Assembly (NCBI GenBank): GCA_031397915.1
Contig: JANNMM010000075.1
Location: 1-24,169, forward strand
Length of the DNA stretch: 24,169 nucleotides
Origin: JANYCG01 sp031397915
GTDB lineage: Bacteria; Pseudomonadota; Gammaproteobacteria; Burkholderiales; Burkholderiaceae_C
Reading direction: 5' to 3'
Shown: in pieces, positions 1-8,283 of the stretch
Layout: each line of letters opens with the position of its first letter
Position numbering within the stretch: the first letter of the stretch is position 1
The notes under the pieces: model-generated
Seen by the model: the letters and a program-made list of their open reading frames with translations, nothing else
What the model was told of the DNA's origin: nothing
Databases searched by the model: none
Translations under genes and position numbers: made by a program

Positions 1-81
1 CTGAGCAGCCCGTTTACCAAGGCAAAGTCTTCCGCCACAGGTTTTTTGCGCGGCGTAATCCCTGAAGACAGGCAAACGCGC

Positions 82-109
82 AAAAAAAGGCCACCCGACG
101 GTGGCCTTT
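82..109 (-). terminator. Rho-independent terminator of the transport/catabolic operon
   Basis: A perfect 10-bp stem (86-95 paired with 100-109) closes a 4-base loop (96-99). On the minus strand it is followed by a run of seven T residues (82-88, read as A on the plus strand), part of which also forms the stem base. It lies about 30 bp beyond the stop codon of the last binding-protein gene, which is where an operon terminator is expected. On the plus strand the stem is followed by only three T residues, so it would be weaker in that direction. Confidence 0.88.
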
Positions 110-140
110 GCGCTGCAGACGCCACGCAGCAGGTTGCCGC

Positions 141-1319
141 CTATTTGATGTATTCGGAAATCACCTTCCACTTGCCGTCCTGAATCTGCGACAGGCGCGA
201 TGCTTCGCTGCCCAGGCGTTTGGTGGCGGTAAAGGAGGAAGGCGCGCTGCCGAACATGTCGGGCGGAATGCTCATGCTGTCCATGGCCTTGATGAAGCTG
301 TCGGTGGTCAAGCCTTTGCCGGCCTTGTTCAGGCCTTTGGCGAAGGTGTCGACGATCAGGTAGCCGTAGACCGAGAAGACGGTTGGGTCTTCATTGAATT
401 TGGTCTTGTACTTGCTGGCCCAGAACTGCACGTTTTTGGACGCGTCGTCCAGGTAGGGGTGCTGCACCGTCATGGTGGCGTACAGGCCATTCATGGCCGC
501 TCCACCGAGTTTGTGGATCAGGTCGGTATAACCGGCGCTGGAGGCCAGGAAAGTCGGGTTGTAGCCGAGCTTGCGCGCAGTGCCGATGGTACCGATGGTC
601 TCGCGGATGATGGTGCCCATCACGATCAAGTCGCAACCCGAAGACTGCATTTTGGCGACTTGGGAGGAGAAGTCTGTCGCGCCGCGTTTGTAAGAGGTTT
701 TTTCGGCCAGATCCATGCTGATGGTTTTCAGGCCGGCTTCTGCACCGCGTTGCACCTCCAGGCCGAAGTCATCGTCCTGGTAAATTGTGCAGACTTTTTT
801 GGCGTTCTTTTCCTTCACCATTTTGGGCACCGCCAGGCGCATCTGGTCGAAGTAGGTTGCGGCAAATGAATACTTCAGTTTGTGCAGCGGCTCGTACATC
901 TCGCGCGCGGCCGTGATCGGGAAGAAGTTGATCACGTTCTTCTCGAACTGGACCGGCATGGCCGCCAGGTTGTTGGCGGTTCCGATGTGCCCCAACATGG
1001 CAAAAATCTTGTCCTGGTTCACCAGTTTCTGGGCTGCCAACACGGCTTTCTTCGGGTCGTAGGCCGAGTCTTCAACGATCAGTTTCAGTTTTCGGCCATG
1101 GATGCCGCCTTGCTCGTTGATTTCGTCAACCGCCAGCAACATGCCCAGGCGCGACTGCTTGCCGAACCCGGCAATCGGGCCCGACAGGTCCTGGATGGAA
1201 CCCAGGGTGATTTCGGTGGCGCTCACGCCTTGCAGCGGTACGGCTTTTTGCGCCCGTGCAGGAGCGGCAGCGGCCAGCGCCAGTGCGGCCAGTGCGGTCA
1301 ATATCCGGTTCAATTTCAT
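141..1319 (-). CDS. Branched-chain amino acid-type ABC transporter substrate-binding protein (copy 1)
   Basis: This is a periplasmic type I solute-binding protein of the Peripla_BP_6/LivJ family, 392 residues, the usual size. It should capture a small organic solute and deliver it to the LivHMGF system encoded upstream. Residues 1-23 form a typical Sec signal peptide (short basic start, Ala/Leu-rich core) with a likely cleavage after the Ala-Arg-Ala motif. The mature part begins with the family's ITLGSIQDLSGP strand and contains the GRKLKLIVEDSAYDP region. I chose the ATG at 1319 because AGGAG lies just upstream. An in-frame extension to 1361 has no ribosome binding site. It is the last gene of the operon, directly before the terminator, and is a diverged paralogue of the binding proteins at 3201 and 4434. 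The family is clear. The ligand is unknown; aromatic or aliphatic carboxylates are as likely as amino acids. Confidence 0.93.
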   Translation of the reverse strand: MKLNRILTALAALALAAAAPARAQKAVPLQGVSATEITLGSIQDLSGPIAGFGKQSRLGMLLAVDEINEQGGIHGRKLKLIVEDSAYDPKKAVLAAQKLVNQDKIFAMLGHIGTANNLAAMPVQFEKNVINFFPITAAREMYEPLHKLKYSFAATYFDQMRLAVPKMVKEKNAKKVCTIYQDDDFGLEVQRGAEAGLKTISMDLAEKTSYKRGATDFSSQVAKMQSSGCDLIVMGTIIRETIGTIGTARKLGYNPTFLASSAGYTDLIHKLGGAAMNGLYATMTVQHPYLDDASKNVQFWASKYKTKFNEDPTVFSVYGYLIVDTFAKGLNKAGKGLTTDSFIKAMDSMSIPPDMFGSAPSSFTATKRLGSEASRLSQIQDGKWKVISEYIK

Positions 1320-1357
1320 TGATTTCTCCTGATTAAAAATGTTCAAACTAGGAACCG

Positions 1358-1774
1358 TCAAGGTTTAGGCGGTTTGTCGTGCACCATTTTCCGCCTGGCA
1401 AAACGCCAGCGTCCATCCTGTTTTACCAGTACATCGTCGTAAACGCCGGTGTAGGCTATCCGCGCGCCATTGACATCGGTGCTCCACAGTTGGAGGTAGG
1501 AACGTGTGGTGGCCTGGTTGCCCTCTACATTGGACGCGATATTGGTGGTGAAGTGCCTACCGCCGGGCATCTTGCGGGCGTAATTCTTTTCGTGAACGTT
1601 GGCGAATTCCTTGATGGCGGCTTTGCCGACCAGGTATTTGCCGATGCCATCGAATACCGCGTCGTCGGTCCACAAATCCAGCCATACGTCCATTTGAAGA
1701 CTGTCGATCGAGTGGTTGTAACGGGCGATCAATTCTTCGATGGCGAGTTTGTCGGCGAGTGTCGATTCAATCAT
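1358..1774 (-). CDS. NTF2/SnoaL-like protein, probable small subunit partner of the Rieske oxygenase
   Basis: A 138-residue protein of the NTF2-like (SnoaL_4) cone fold, the fold also used by beta subunits of ring-hydroxylating dioxygenases. Visible family features are the N-terminal helix LADKLAIEELIARYNHSID, the WTDDAVFD segment, the central GRHFTTNIASN strand and the closing DGRWRFARRKMVHD strand. It follows the Rieske alpha-subunit gene immediately, so it may be the beta subunit or an accessory isomerase/dehydratase acting on the same pathway. The start is uncertain. ATG 1774 begins exactly where homologous domains begin. An in-frame TTG at 1810 would overlap the oxygenase stop codon (TTGA) and add 12 residues. 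Neither candidate has a clear Shine-Dalgarno, so translation may be coupled to the upstream gene. No catalytic residues can be assigned from sequence alone. Confidence 0.85.
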   Translation of the reverse strand: MIESTLADKLAIEELIARYNHSIDSLQMDVWLDLWTDDAVFDGIGKYLVGKAAIKEFANVHEKNYARKMPGGRHFTTNIASNVEGNQATTRSYLQLWSTDVNGARIAYTGVYDDVLVKQDGRWRFARRKMVHDKPPKP

Positions 1775-1806
1775 GGCGCAAAAAGGGTGTGAGCAGAACT
1801 GGGTTG

Positions 1807-3171
1807 TCAACGCGCCAAGTAGGCATCCAGCGTGCGGTGGAAGTGGCGGATGCGGCTTTCCTGGTACATCGACAAGGTCACACCCGGTTTCTTGGAGGCC
1901 CTCACGCCACGTTGGATGCGCTTAAGGTTGTCAGTGTCCTGGTCCGCGACATCAGCCGCAGAGCCGATGCCGGGAACCAAGCTCCAGGAATCTTCCAGCC
2001 CAATATGGGTGACTTTCGCGGGAGCCGGGTGGCTGCCGTCGGGCGCCTTGCCGAACAGCAGCATGATCTCCATGATGGATTGTTCGGGGTTGTCGCCGTG
2101 CGGGCGGAAGCGGTACACCAGCGGCGTCGCCTGGCCGGCCCAAGGAGACAAATTCGGGAACAGCAGGTATTGAATGAGATCCAGCGATTCGCAATCGGAC
2201 AGCGCCGACATATCCTGCCCCGTTGACTTCGACAGGCGTGAGCGCACATATTCTCCCATGCGCGCGCGGGCGCTCTGGCCGGGCGCCAGTTCAATCGGCT
2301 TCTTGCCATAAAACGGCATGTCACGCTGCATCGCTTTGACGATCTCCGTTTGCGGCAAATCGGGAATCGTCGGGCTGGGGATTCCCTCCATCATGATAAA
2401 GCGGCTGACGTGGCGGCCTTCTTCAAACACGTCGTATTGCGTGTTGGTGTCGCCCGTGTACGCCACCGTCTGCGGGTGCGTGGAGGCAACGTGAAAGCCT
2501 TCCATGAAGGCTTCTTGGGCAAGCTTCCAGTTGCAAGGCATTATTTTCGCGCCGTGCACGGCTTTGTAGCGGTTCTCCAGACCAAAGGCTTTGAAATGCT
2601 CGGGCAGGATTTCCAGATAACTCGACAAAGGCTCGCAAGCTGCGTCGAAATTGATGAAAACAAAACCACCCCAGGTGCCGACTTTCGCCTCGGGCAGGCA
2701 AAACTTGGTGCGGTCGATGTGCGGAAAGTCCCAGGCGCTGGGAATGCCCGCCAAGCTGCCGTCGAGCGCCCAGGTGAACCCGTGCACCGGACACTTGAAG
2801 TGTTTGACATTCCCGTCTTCACAGCGCAATTGGGTGCCACGGTGCAGGCAAGAATTAACGTAGGCGCGGATCTCAGTGACGCTGGTGCGCACGACAATCA
2901 ACGAATCGTGCACGATCTCATACACCACGTGGTCGCCTACATTGGGAATCTCTTCGAGCCGACAAGCCATTTGCCAGGTTTTGCGCCAAACCTTCTCGAC
3001 CTCGCGGTCATGCCAATTCTTGGAAAAATAGCGCTCGACTGAAATGTCGTCACATCCCAGCGCGAACGCGGGTGACTCCATGCGCAGCACATCAGGGGCT
3101 GGATTCCTGTCCGTTGCTAGTACCTCTTGTACGCTGGGTCGAGGACGAAACTGGATGGTTGAGGTAGGCAT
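1807..3171 (-). CDS. Rieske non-heme iron aromatic ring-hydroxylating oxygenase, alpha subunit
   Basis: A 454-residue catalytic subunit of a Rieske-type oxygenase, which uses O2 and electrons from a separate reductase to hydroxylate an aromatic or related substrate in the cytoplasm. The Rieske [2Fe-2S] ligands are Cys108-x-His110 and Cys127-x2-His130. The mononuclear iron site is seen in NWKLAQEAFMEGFHVASTHP, with His227 and His232. The third ligand is probably an Asp in the ADQDTDN segment near residue 410-412. The length is normal for an alpha subunit. The ATG at 3171 is used although its ribosome binding site is weak; a second ATG at 3081 is possible. It lies 29 bp after a binding-protein gene and overlaps or abuts the NTF2-like gene. 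No ferredoxin or reductase gene is in the window, so electron supply must come from elsewhere. Confidence 0.94.
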   Translation of the reverse strand: MPTSTIQFRPRPSVQEVLATDRNPAPDVLRMESPAFALGCDDISVERYFSKNWHDREVEKVWRKTWQMACRLEEIPNVGDHVVYEIVHDSLIVVRTSVTEIRAYVNSCLHRGTQLRCEDGNVKHFKCPVHGFTWALDGSLAGIPSAWDFPHIDRTKFCLPEAKVGTWGGFVFINFDAACEPLSSYLEILPEHFKAFGLENRYKAVHGAKIMPCNWKLAQEAFMEGFHVASTHPQTVAYTGDTNTQYDVFEEGRHVSRFIMMEGIPSPTIPDLPQTEIVKAMQRDMPFYGKKPIELAPGQSARARMGEYVRSRLSKSTGQDMSALSDCESLDLIQYLLFPNLSPWAGQATPLVYRFRPHGDNPEQSIMEIMLLFGKAPDGSHPAPAKVTHIGLEDSWSLVPGIGSAADVADQDTDNLKRIQRGVRASKKPGVTLSMYQESRIRHFHRTLDAYLAR

Positions 3172-3200
3172 GGCGCGCTAGCTTTGGGATCAAACCACGG

Positions 3201-4370
3201 TCAATTCGGACTTGGCTTGGTGTACTCGGAGATCACGCGCCAGCGCCCGTCTTGAATTTGCGACAGGCGTGAGGCGTCTGTCGCAAGCCGCCGCGTCGCC
3301 GAAAACGCCATCTCCGCTGAGCCAAAAATGTCAGGCGGCACGTTCATTGAATCCATCGCCTTGATGAACGAGTCGGTCGTCAAATTGGGTCCCACTTTTT
3401 GCGCCGCCCGGATGAGGATGTCGATGATCTGGTAACCGTAGATCGACACTGTGCCGGGGTCTTCGTTGAATTTGGTTTTGTATTTGTTGGCCCAGAAACG
3501 GATGGGTTGCGATGATTCATCCAGATAAGGGTGTTGCACCGTCATGGTCGAATACATGCCGTCCATGGCCCTGCCGCCGAGTTTGGGGATCAGGTCGGTA
3601 TAGGCCGCGTTGGCGCTCAGGAAAACCGGGCTGAATCCGGTTTTTCGGGATTCACCAATGGTGCCGATGGTCTCGCGGATGATGGTGCCCAGCACCACCA
3701 ATTCGCAGTTGGAGGCTTTCATTTTTGCGACCTGGGAGGAGAAATCTGTGGCACCGCGCTTGAATGAAGTTTTCTCGACCAATTCCATGCCAATCGTTTT
3801 CAACCCGGTCTCAGCACCGCGCTGCACTTCAATACCGAAGTCGTCGTCTTGGTAGATCGTGCAAATGCGCTTGGCATTTTTCTCTTTGACGAGTTTCGGC
3901 AGTGCCGTGCGGATCTGGTCGTAATAGGTGACCGCAAAAGAGTACTTGAGCCGGTGGAACGGCTCGTACATGTCGCGCGCGGCCGTAATAGGGAGGAAGT
4001 TGATGACGTTCTTCTCGAACTGGATCGGCATGGCGGCATTGTTTTGCGCCGTGCCCACGTGCCCAGCCATGATGAAAATCTTGTCCTGGTTCACCAGTTT
4101 TTGCGCGCCGAGAACCGCCTTCTTGGGGTCGTAGCCCGAGTCTTCCAGCAGCAGCCTGATCTTGCGGCCATGCACTCCGCCTTGTTCGTTGAGTTCGTCG
4201 ATGCGCAATTGCATGCCATACCGCGCCTGTTTGCCGAAGGAGGCCAGCGGGCCGGACATGTCCTGAATGGTGCCGACCAAGATTTCAGTTTTGCTGACAC
4301 CCTGTTGGGCGGCAGCAAGCGAGGCAGTCAATATCAACGCAGTGGCGATGGTGAGTGATCCGGGTTTCAT
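3201..4370 (-). CDS. Branched-chain amino acid-type ABC transporter substrate-binding protein (copy 2)
   Basis: A 389-residue Peripla_BP_6/LivJ-family periplasmic binding protein. Residues 1-22 are a signal peptide ending in Ala-Ala-Ala before QQGVSK. The mature start EILVGTIQDMSGPLASFGKQ and the block VQHPYLDESSQPIRFW are shared almost word for word with the neighbour at 4434, and less closely with the copy at 141. It sits 63 bp after the copy-3 gene and 29 bp before the Rieske oxygenase gene, in the same orientation, so it is most likely co-transcribed. The ATG at 4370 gives the natural signal peptide, but its upstream ribosome binding site is poor, which suggests translation by re-initiation or low expression. 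It probably feeds the same LivHMGF transporter with a related ligand. Confidence 0.93.
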   Translation of the reverse strand: MKPGSLTIATALILTASLAAAQQGVSKTEILVGTIQDMSGPLASFGKQARYGMQLRIDELNEQGGVHGRKIRLLLEDSGYDPKKAVLGAQKLVNQDKIFIMAGHVGTAQNNAAMPIQFEKNVINFLPITAARDMYEPFHRLKYSFAVTYYDQIRTALPKLVKEKNAKRICTIYQDDDFGIEVQRGAETGLKTIGMELVEKTSFKRGATDFSSQVAKMKASNCELVVLGTIIRETIGTIGESRKTGFSPVFLSANAAYTDLIPKLGGRAMDGMYSTMTVQHPYLDESSQPIRFWANKYKTKFNEDPGTVSIYGYQIIDILIRAAQKVGPNLTTDSFIKAMDSMNVPPDIFGSAEMAFSATRRLATDASRLSQIQDGRWRVISEYTKPSPN

Positions 4371-4433
4371 GTTGGGTCTTGGAGTTTGATTGTTCTGCTA
4401 ACGGCGACCGGGGTTGTGGGTCGTTTGTCGCCT

Positions 4434-5594
4434 TCAGGGTTTTGCATAGTCTGACACCACTTTCCAGCGGCCATCCTGGATTTGGGAAACCCGGGAAGCA
4501 TTGCTGCCGATGCGTTTGGTGGCGGTGAAAGCCACCTCCGGCGCGCCAAATATGTCCGGCGGTATTTTCATGCTGTCCAGTGTCTTGATGAAGGTATCGG
4601 TGGTCAAGTTGGGCCCGGCTTTCTGCGCCACTTGTACAAACGCGTCAACGATCTGGTAACCATAGACCGACAAGGTGCCAGGGTCCTCATTGAACCGGGT
4701 CTTGTATTTGTTGGCCCAAAAGCGGATCGGTTGTGAGGCTTCATCCAGATAGGGGTGCTGCACCGTCATCGTGGAATACAAGCCGTCCATGGCTTTTCCG
4801 CCGAGTTTGTGAATCAATTCGGTATAGGCGGTGTTCACGGAAAAGAAGGTCGGATTGAAACCGGTTTTGCGTGATTCGCCAATGGCGCCAATGGTTTCGC
4901 GCACGATGGTAGCCAGCACCACCAAATCGCAATTGGAGGCCTTCATCTTTGCCACTTGACTGGAAAAATCGGTGGCACCGCGTTTGTAGGACGTCTTTTC
5001 CACCAGCTCCATGTTGAGCGTCTTGAGCGCGGCTTCGGCACCCCGCAGCACCTCCAGGCCGAACTCATCATCCTGGTACAGCGTGCAGACCCGTTTGGCG
5101 TTCTTGTCTTTGACCAATTTGGGCAGTGCCGCGCGAACCTGGTCGTCGTAAGTGACCGCAAACGAATATTTGAGCCGGTGCAGCGGCTCGAACATGGTGG
5201 TGGACGGGCTGATCGGGAAGAAATTGATGACGTTCTTCTCAAACTGGACCGGCATCGCGGCGTTGTTGTGCGCGGTTCCAACGTGCCCCGCCATGATGAA
5301 AATCTTGTCCTGGGTCACCAGCTTTTGCGCTGCCAGTACTGCCCGTTTGGGGTCGTAACCGGAGTCTTCCACCAGCAGGCGCAGCTTGCGGCCATGCACG
5401 CCACCCTGCTCATTCACTTCATCTACGCGCAATTGCATGCCGGCACGCGCCTGTTTGCCAAAAGCTGCCAGCGGGCCGGACAAATCCTGGATGGTGCCGA
5501 TCACAATCTCCGATTTGCTGATGCCTTGCTGGGCCATCGAAAAGCCGGCTGCGAGTATCAGCGCGCCAAGGATCGCAGTTTTGTGCAGTTTCAT
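4434..5594 (-). CDS. Branched-chain amino acid-type ABC transporter substrate-binding protein (copy 3)
   Basis: A 386-residue Peripla_BP_6/LivJ-family protein with a clear signal peptide (residues 1-21, cleavage after Ser-Met-Ala). It is the first binding protein of the operon, lying 24 bp after the acyl-CoA synthetase gene. The ATG at 5594 is preceded by a strong GGAGG, the best ribosome binding site of the three binding-protein genes. It shares RGATDFSSQVAKM, the two mature-protein cysteines and the C-terminal SRVSQIQDGRWKV block with the other two copies. The close match to copy 2 points to tandem duplication. Relative to copy 2 it carries small changes along the putative ligand cleft (for example PSTTMFEP for AARDMYEP), which could mean a different ligand preference. 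That last point is inference. Confidence 0.94.
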   Translation of the reverse strand: MKLHKTAILGALILAAGFSMAQQGISKSEIVIGTIQDLSGPLAAFGKQARAGMQLRVDEVNEQGGVHGRKLRLLVEDSGYDPKRAVLAAQKLVTQDKIFIMAGHVGTAHNNAAMPVQFEKNVINFFPISPSTTMFEPLHRLKYSFAVTYDDQVRAALPKLVKDKNAKRVCTLYQDDEFGLEVLRGAEAALKTLNMELVEKTSYKRGATDFSSQVAKMKASNCDLVVLATIVRETIGAIGESRKTGFNPTFFSVNTAYTELIHKLGGKAMDGLYSTMTVQHPYLDEASQPIRFWANKYKTRFNEDPGTLSVYGYQIVDAFVQVAQKAGPNLTTDTFIKTLDSMKIPPDIFGAPEVAFTATKRIGSNASRVSQIQDGRWKVVSDYAKP

Positions 5595-5618
5595 GATGTC
5601 GCCTCCATAAATTAAAAA

Positions 5619-7478
5619 TCAACCTCGGTACATCGCTTCAATCTGGGGTGAATACTTCTTCTCCACCAACTTGCGTTTGAGCTTCATGGTGGGGGTCAGT
5701 TCCTCATCTTCCGCACTGAGTTGGGTTTCCAGCAGGAAAAACTTCTTGATCTGTTCGACACGGGCAAACTTCTTGTTGACGCGGTCGAGCTCGGCCTGGA
5801 TCAGGTCCTGAACTTCCTTGGAGCGGGTCAGGCTCTGGTAGTTGGAGAAAGGCACGTCGCTGTCCTGCGCAAACTTCTCCACGTTCTCCTGGTCAATCAT
5901 GATGATGACGGTGAGGTAAGCGCGTTTGTCGCCCACCACGACGGCGTCGGTGATGTAGGGGGAAAACTTGAGTTCATTTTCCAGTTCGCTGGGCGTGATG
6001 TTCTTGCCACCGGCCGTGATGATGATGTCTTTCATCCGGTCGGTGATCTTGAAGAAGCCGTCGGTATCGACACTGCCCACGTCGCCGGTGTGCAGCCAGC
6101 CATCTTTGTCGATGGTTTCGGCTGTTTTCTCAGGCTGGTTCAAATACCCCATGAAAACGCTAGGCCCACGAATCAGCAACTCGCCGGTTGTTTCATCCAC
6201 CTTCACTTCGGTTTTCGGCGAGGCCGGGCCGATGGTGCCCGGTTTCATGAGATTGACCCGCGTGAAGGTGCCCAGGCCGCCCGATTCGGTTTGTCCCCAG
6301 CCTTCCAGCATGGGCACCCCCAGCGCGAGGTACCAGCGGATCAACTCGGGCGAGATCGGCGCCGCACCCGAGAGCAACGCCCGGGCGCGGTGAATGCCGA
6401 TCATCTTGCGCACATTGTTCAGGCTGATCCATTGGGCCAGCGTGAATTTGAACTTGAGAAAACCATCAACCGGCTGCTGCGCCAATGTTTTTTCGGCGAC
6501 TTGTGTTCCCACACCAATCGACCAGGCGTAGGCGGCCTGTTGAAGGGTAGAAGCTTCCTTGATGGCAATGACGACGCCGGAATAAAACTTCTCCCAAACA
6601 CGTGGCACGGCAAACAGGAAATGCGGCGCAATTTCACGCACATTCTCCGGGATGGTCTCCGGGTTCTCGACAAAATTGAGCAGGCACCCGGTATAGACCG
6701 AGGTGTATTCACCGATGACGCGTTCCGCAATGTGGCACAGCGGCAGGAAACACATGCGCTCATCGTTCTCCGACTGGGGAAGTGACGCGGCGGCCTGCCG
6801 GGCAGCAAACACCAGCCCGCCGTGGCTTTGCATGGCGCCTTTGGGTTTGCCGGTGGTACCGGAGGTGTAAACCAGAATGGCCAGGTCTTCAGGCTTGCGG
6901 ACCTTGGCACGTTGCTCCAGCAGTCCGGGGTTTTCGATGTTGAAGGCGCGTCCGAGTTCGCGCAGGGCCGCCAGCGACATGACATCGGGGTCATTCACCG
7001 CATGCAGGCCTTCCATATCCAGCACGATCACCTTGCGCAGCTTGGGCAACTGGCCGCGAACCTCCAGGGCTTTGTCGAGCTGCTCGTCATCTTCCACAAA
7101 CAAAATGGTTGTGGACGAGTCTTCACACAGGTAATGCACCTGGCTGGCCGCGTCGGTGGGATAAATGCCATTGGTGACACCCGCGGCGCTCAATACCGCC
7201 AAATCGCACAGAACCCACTCGACCAGGGTGTTGGAGAGTATGGCTGCGCACTCGCCGGGCTGAAGGCCCAAACTCAAAAGGCCGCCGCCAATCTCGCGAA
7301 CCGCCGTGGCAGCCTGGTTCCAGGACCAGCTGCGCCAGATGCCGAGTTCCTTCTGGCGCATCCAGATGTTGTCGCCACGTTTGGCCACGGCGTTCCAGAA
7401 CATTTCGGGAAGCGTCTCCCCGGGCGTGAGGATTTCTTCGCTGAAATGCGCTTGGGTCAATGTCCATAGATTGTTCAT
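5619..7478 (-). CDS. Long-chain-type acyl-CoA synthetase (AMP-forming)
   Basis: A 619-residue member of the ANL adenylating superfamily, of the long-chain/bubblegum-like acyl-CoA synthetase branch. It activates a carboxylic acid with ATP and joins it to CoA. The phosphate-binding motif YTSGTTGKPKG is near residue 203, the adenine/substrate motif GWGQTESGG near 391, the hinge-side TGD motif follows, and GGKNITPSELE is in the C-terminal domain. The final TPTMKLKRKLVEKKY (near 593) holds the expected adenylation lysine. The ATG at 7478 has GGAGG at the right distance, and this overlaps the end of livF, from which it is separated by 7 bp. The position between the transporter ATPases and the binding proteins suggests that imported acid is trapped as its CoA ester. 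The natural acid need not be a fatty acid. Confidence 0.94.
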   Translation of the reverse strand: MNNLWTLTQAHFSEEILTPGETLPEMFWNAVAKRGDNIWMRQKELGIWRSWSWNQAATAVREIGGGLLSLGLQPGECAAILSNTLVEWVLCDLAVLSAAGVTNGIYPTDAASQVHYLCEDSSTTILFVEDDEQLDKALEVRGQLPKLRKVIVLDMEGLHAVNDPDVMSLAALRELGRAFNIENPGLLEQRAKVRKPEDLAILVYTSGTTGKPKGAMQSHGGLVFAARQAAASLPQSENDERMCFLPLCHIAERVIGEYTSVYTGCLLNFVENPETIPENVREIAPHFLFAVPRVWEKFYSGVVIAIKEASTLQQAAYAWSIGVGTQVAEKTLAQQPVDGFLKFKFTLAQWISLNNVRKMIGIHRARALLSGAAPISPELIRWYLALGVPMLEGWGQTESGGLGTFTRVNLMKPGTIGPASPKTEVKVDETTGELLIRGPSVFMGYLNQPEKTAETIDKDGWLHTGDVGSVDTDGFFKITDRMKDIIITAGGKNITPSELENELKFSPYITDAVVVGDKRAYLTVIIMIDQENVEKFAQDSDVPFSNYQSLTRSKEVQDLIQAELDRVNKKFARVEQIKKFFLLETQLSAEDEELTPTMKLKRKLVEKKYSPQIEAMYRG

Positions 7479-7485
7479 AGGTGGA

Positions 7486-8283
7486 CTACCTCCAGTTTTT
7501 CTTCTTCTTCCAGCGTCTTTCGGAGCGCTGGCCTTCTTCCTTCATGCCGAGGAAGAACTCCTTCACGTCGTCTTTTTCACGCAGGCGCGCGCAGGTGTCT
7601 TCCATCACGATGCGGCCATTCTCCAGAACATAACCGTAGTCAGAGGCGTTCAAGGCCATGTTGGCGTTTTGCTCAACCAGGAGAATGGTGGTGCCGCGTT
7701 CACGGTTGATCCGCACCACAATCTCAAAAATTTCCTTGGTGAGTTTGGGCGAAAGGCCAAGGCTGGGTTCGTCGAGCAAGATGAGCTCGGGATTGGCCAT
7801 CAGGGCGCGCGAGATCGACAACATCTGCTGCTGCCCGCCCGACAACAGGCCGGCGTCTTGTGTGGCGCGCTCCTTCAGTATCGGGAAATAACCGTAAACC
7901 GCTTCAAGATCCTTCGCGACGTTGTCGCGGTCCTTTCGGGTGTAGGCGCCCATCGCCAGGTTGTCACGCACGCTGAGCAGTGCAAACACTTCGCGGCCTT
8001 CAGGCACGTGGCTGAGGCCGCGCTGGACAATATACGCAGGGTCCCGCGCCGTGATGTCCTGGCCGTTGAATTCGATCGAGCCCTTGCGCGGATCAATGAT
8101 GCCCGAGATCGTCTTGAGAATGGTGGTTTTGCCGGCGCCGTTGGAGCCCAGAACGGTGGCAATTTCACCTTTGCGCACCTTCAGGCTGACGCCGCGGATG
8201 GCCTTGATGGGCCCATACGCGCTCTCGACGTTGAGCAGGCTCAACATGGTCGGGCTACCCGAAAAATCGCCGATCTGGCTCAT
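7486..8283 (-). CDS. livF: Liv-type ABC transporter ATP-binding protein LivF
   Basis: A 265-residue ATPase of the branched-chain amino acid (HAAT) transporter class that works as a dimer with LivG at the inner face of the membrane. Walker A GSNGAGKTT is at 46-54, the signature LSGGQQQ starts at 147 and Walker B LILLDEP at 167. The LivF-type HVPEGREVFALLSVRDNL block is present. The start ATG overlaps the livG stop codon in an ATGA arrangement, which implies translational coupling. A second in-frame ATG 12 codons downstream (MLSLLNVESAYG) is where many LivF proteins begin. The C-terminus is extended by a Lys/Arg-rich tail (RRWKKKKNWR), longer than usual, of unknown role. Confidence 0.95.
   Translation of the reverse strand: MSQIGDFSGSPTMLSLLNVESAYGPIKAIRGVSLKVRKGEIATVLGSNGAGKTTILKTISGIIDPRKGSIEFNGQDITARDPAYIVQRGLSHVPEGREVFALLSVRDNLAMGAYTRKDRDNVAKDLEAVYGYFPILKERATQDAGLLSGGQQQMLSISRALMANPELILLDEPSLGLSPKLTKEIFEIVVRINRERGTTILLVEQNANMALNASDYGYVLENGRIVMEDTCARLREKDDVKEFFLGMKEEGQRSERRWKKKKNWR

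Noticed and set aside
3..65. Possible C-terminal end of a plus-strand gene (frame ending EQPVYQGKVFRHRFFARRNP, stop at 63-65)
   Set aside because: A convergent gene ending just before the hairpin at 86-109 would make sense, but about 20 residues are not enough to identify a protein. A minus-strand frame over the same bases (ITPRKKPVAEDFALVNGLL) looks equally coding-like and has no clear start.
5721..6785. 354-codon open frame on the plus strand inside the acyl-CoA synthetase gene
   Set aside because: It is a mirror frame of a well-supported gene in GC-rich DNA. It has no domain signature, and a composition rich in His, Gly and Arg typical of antisense shadows.
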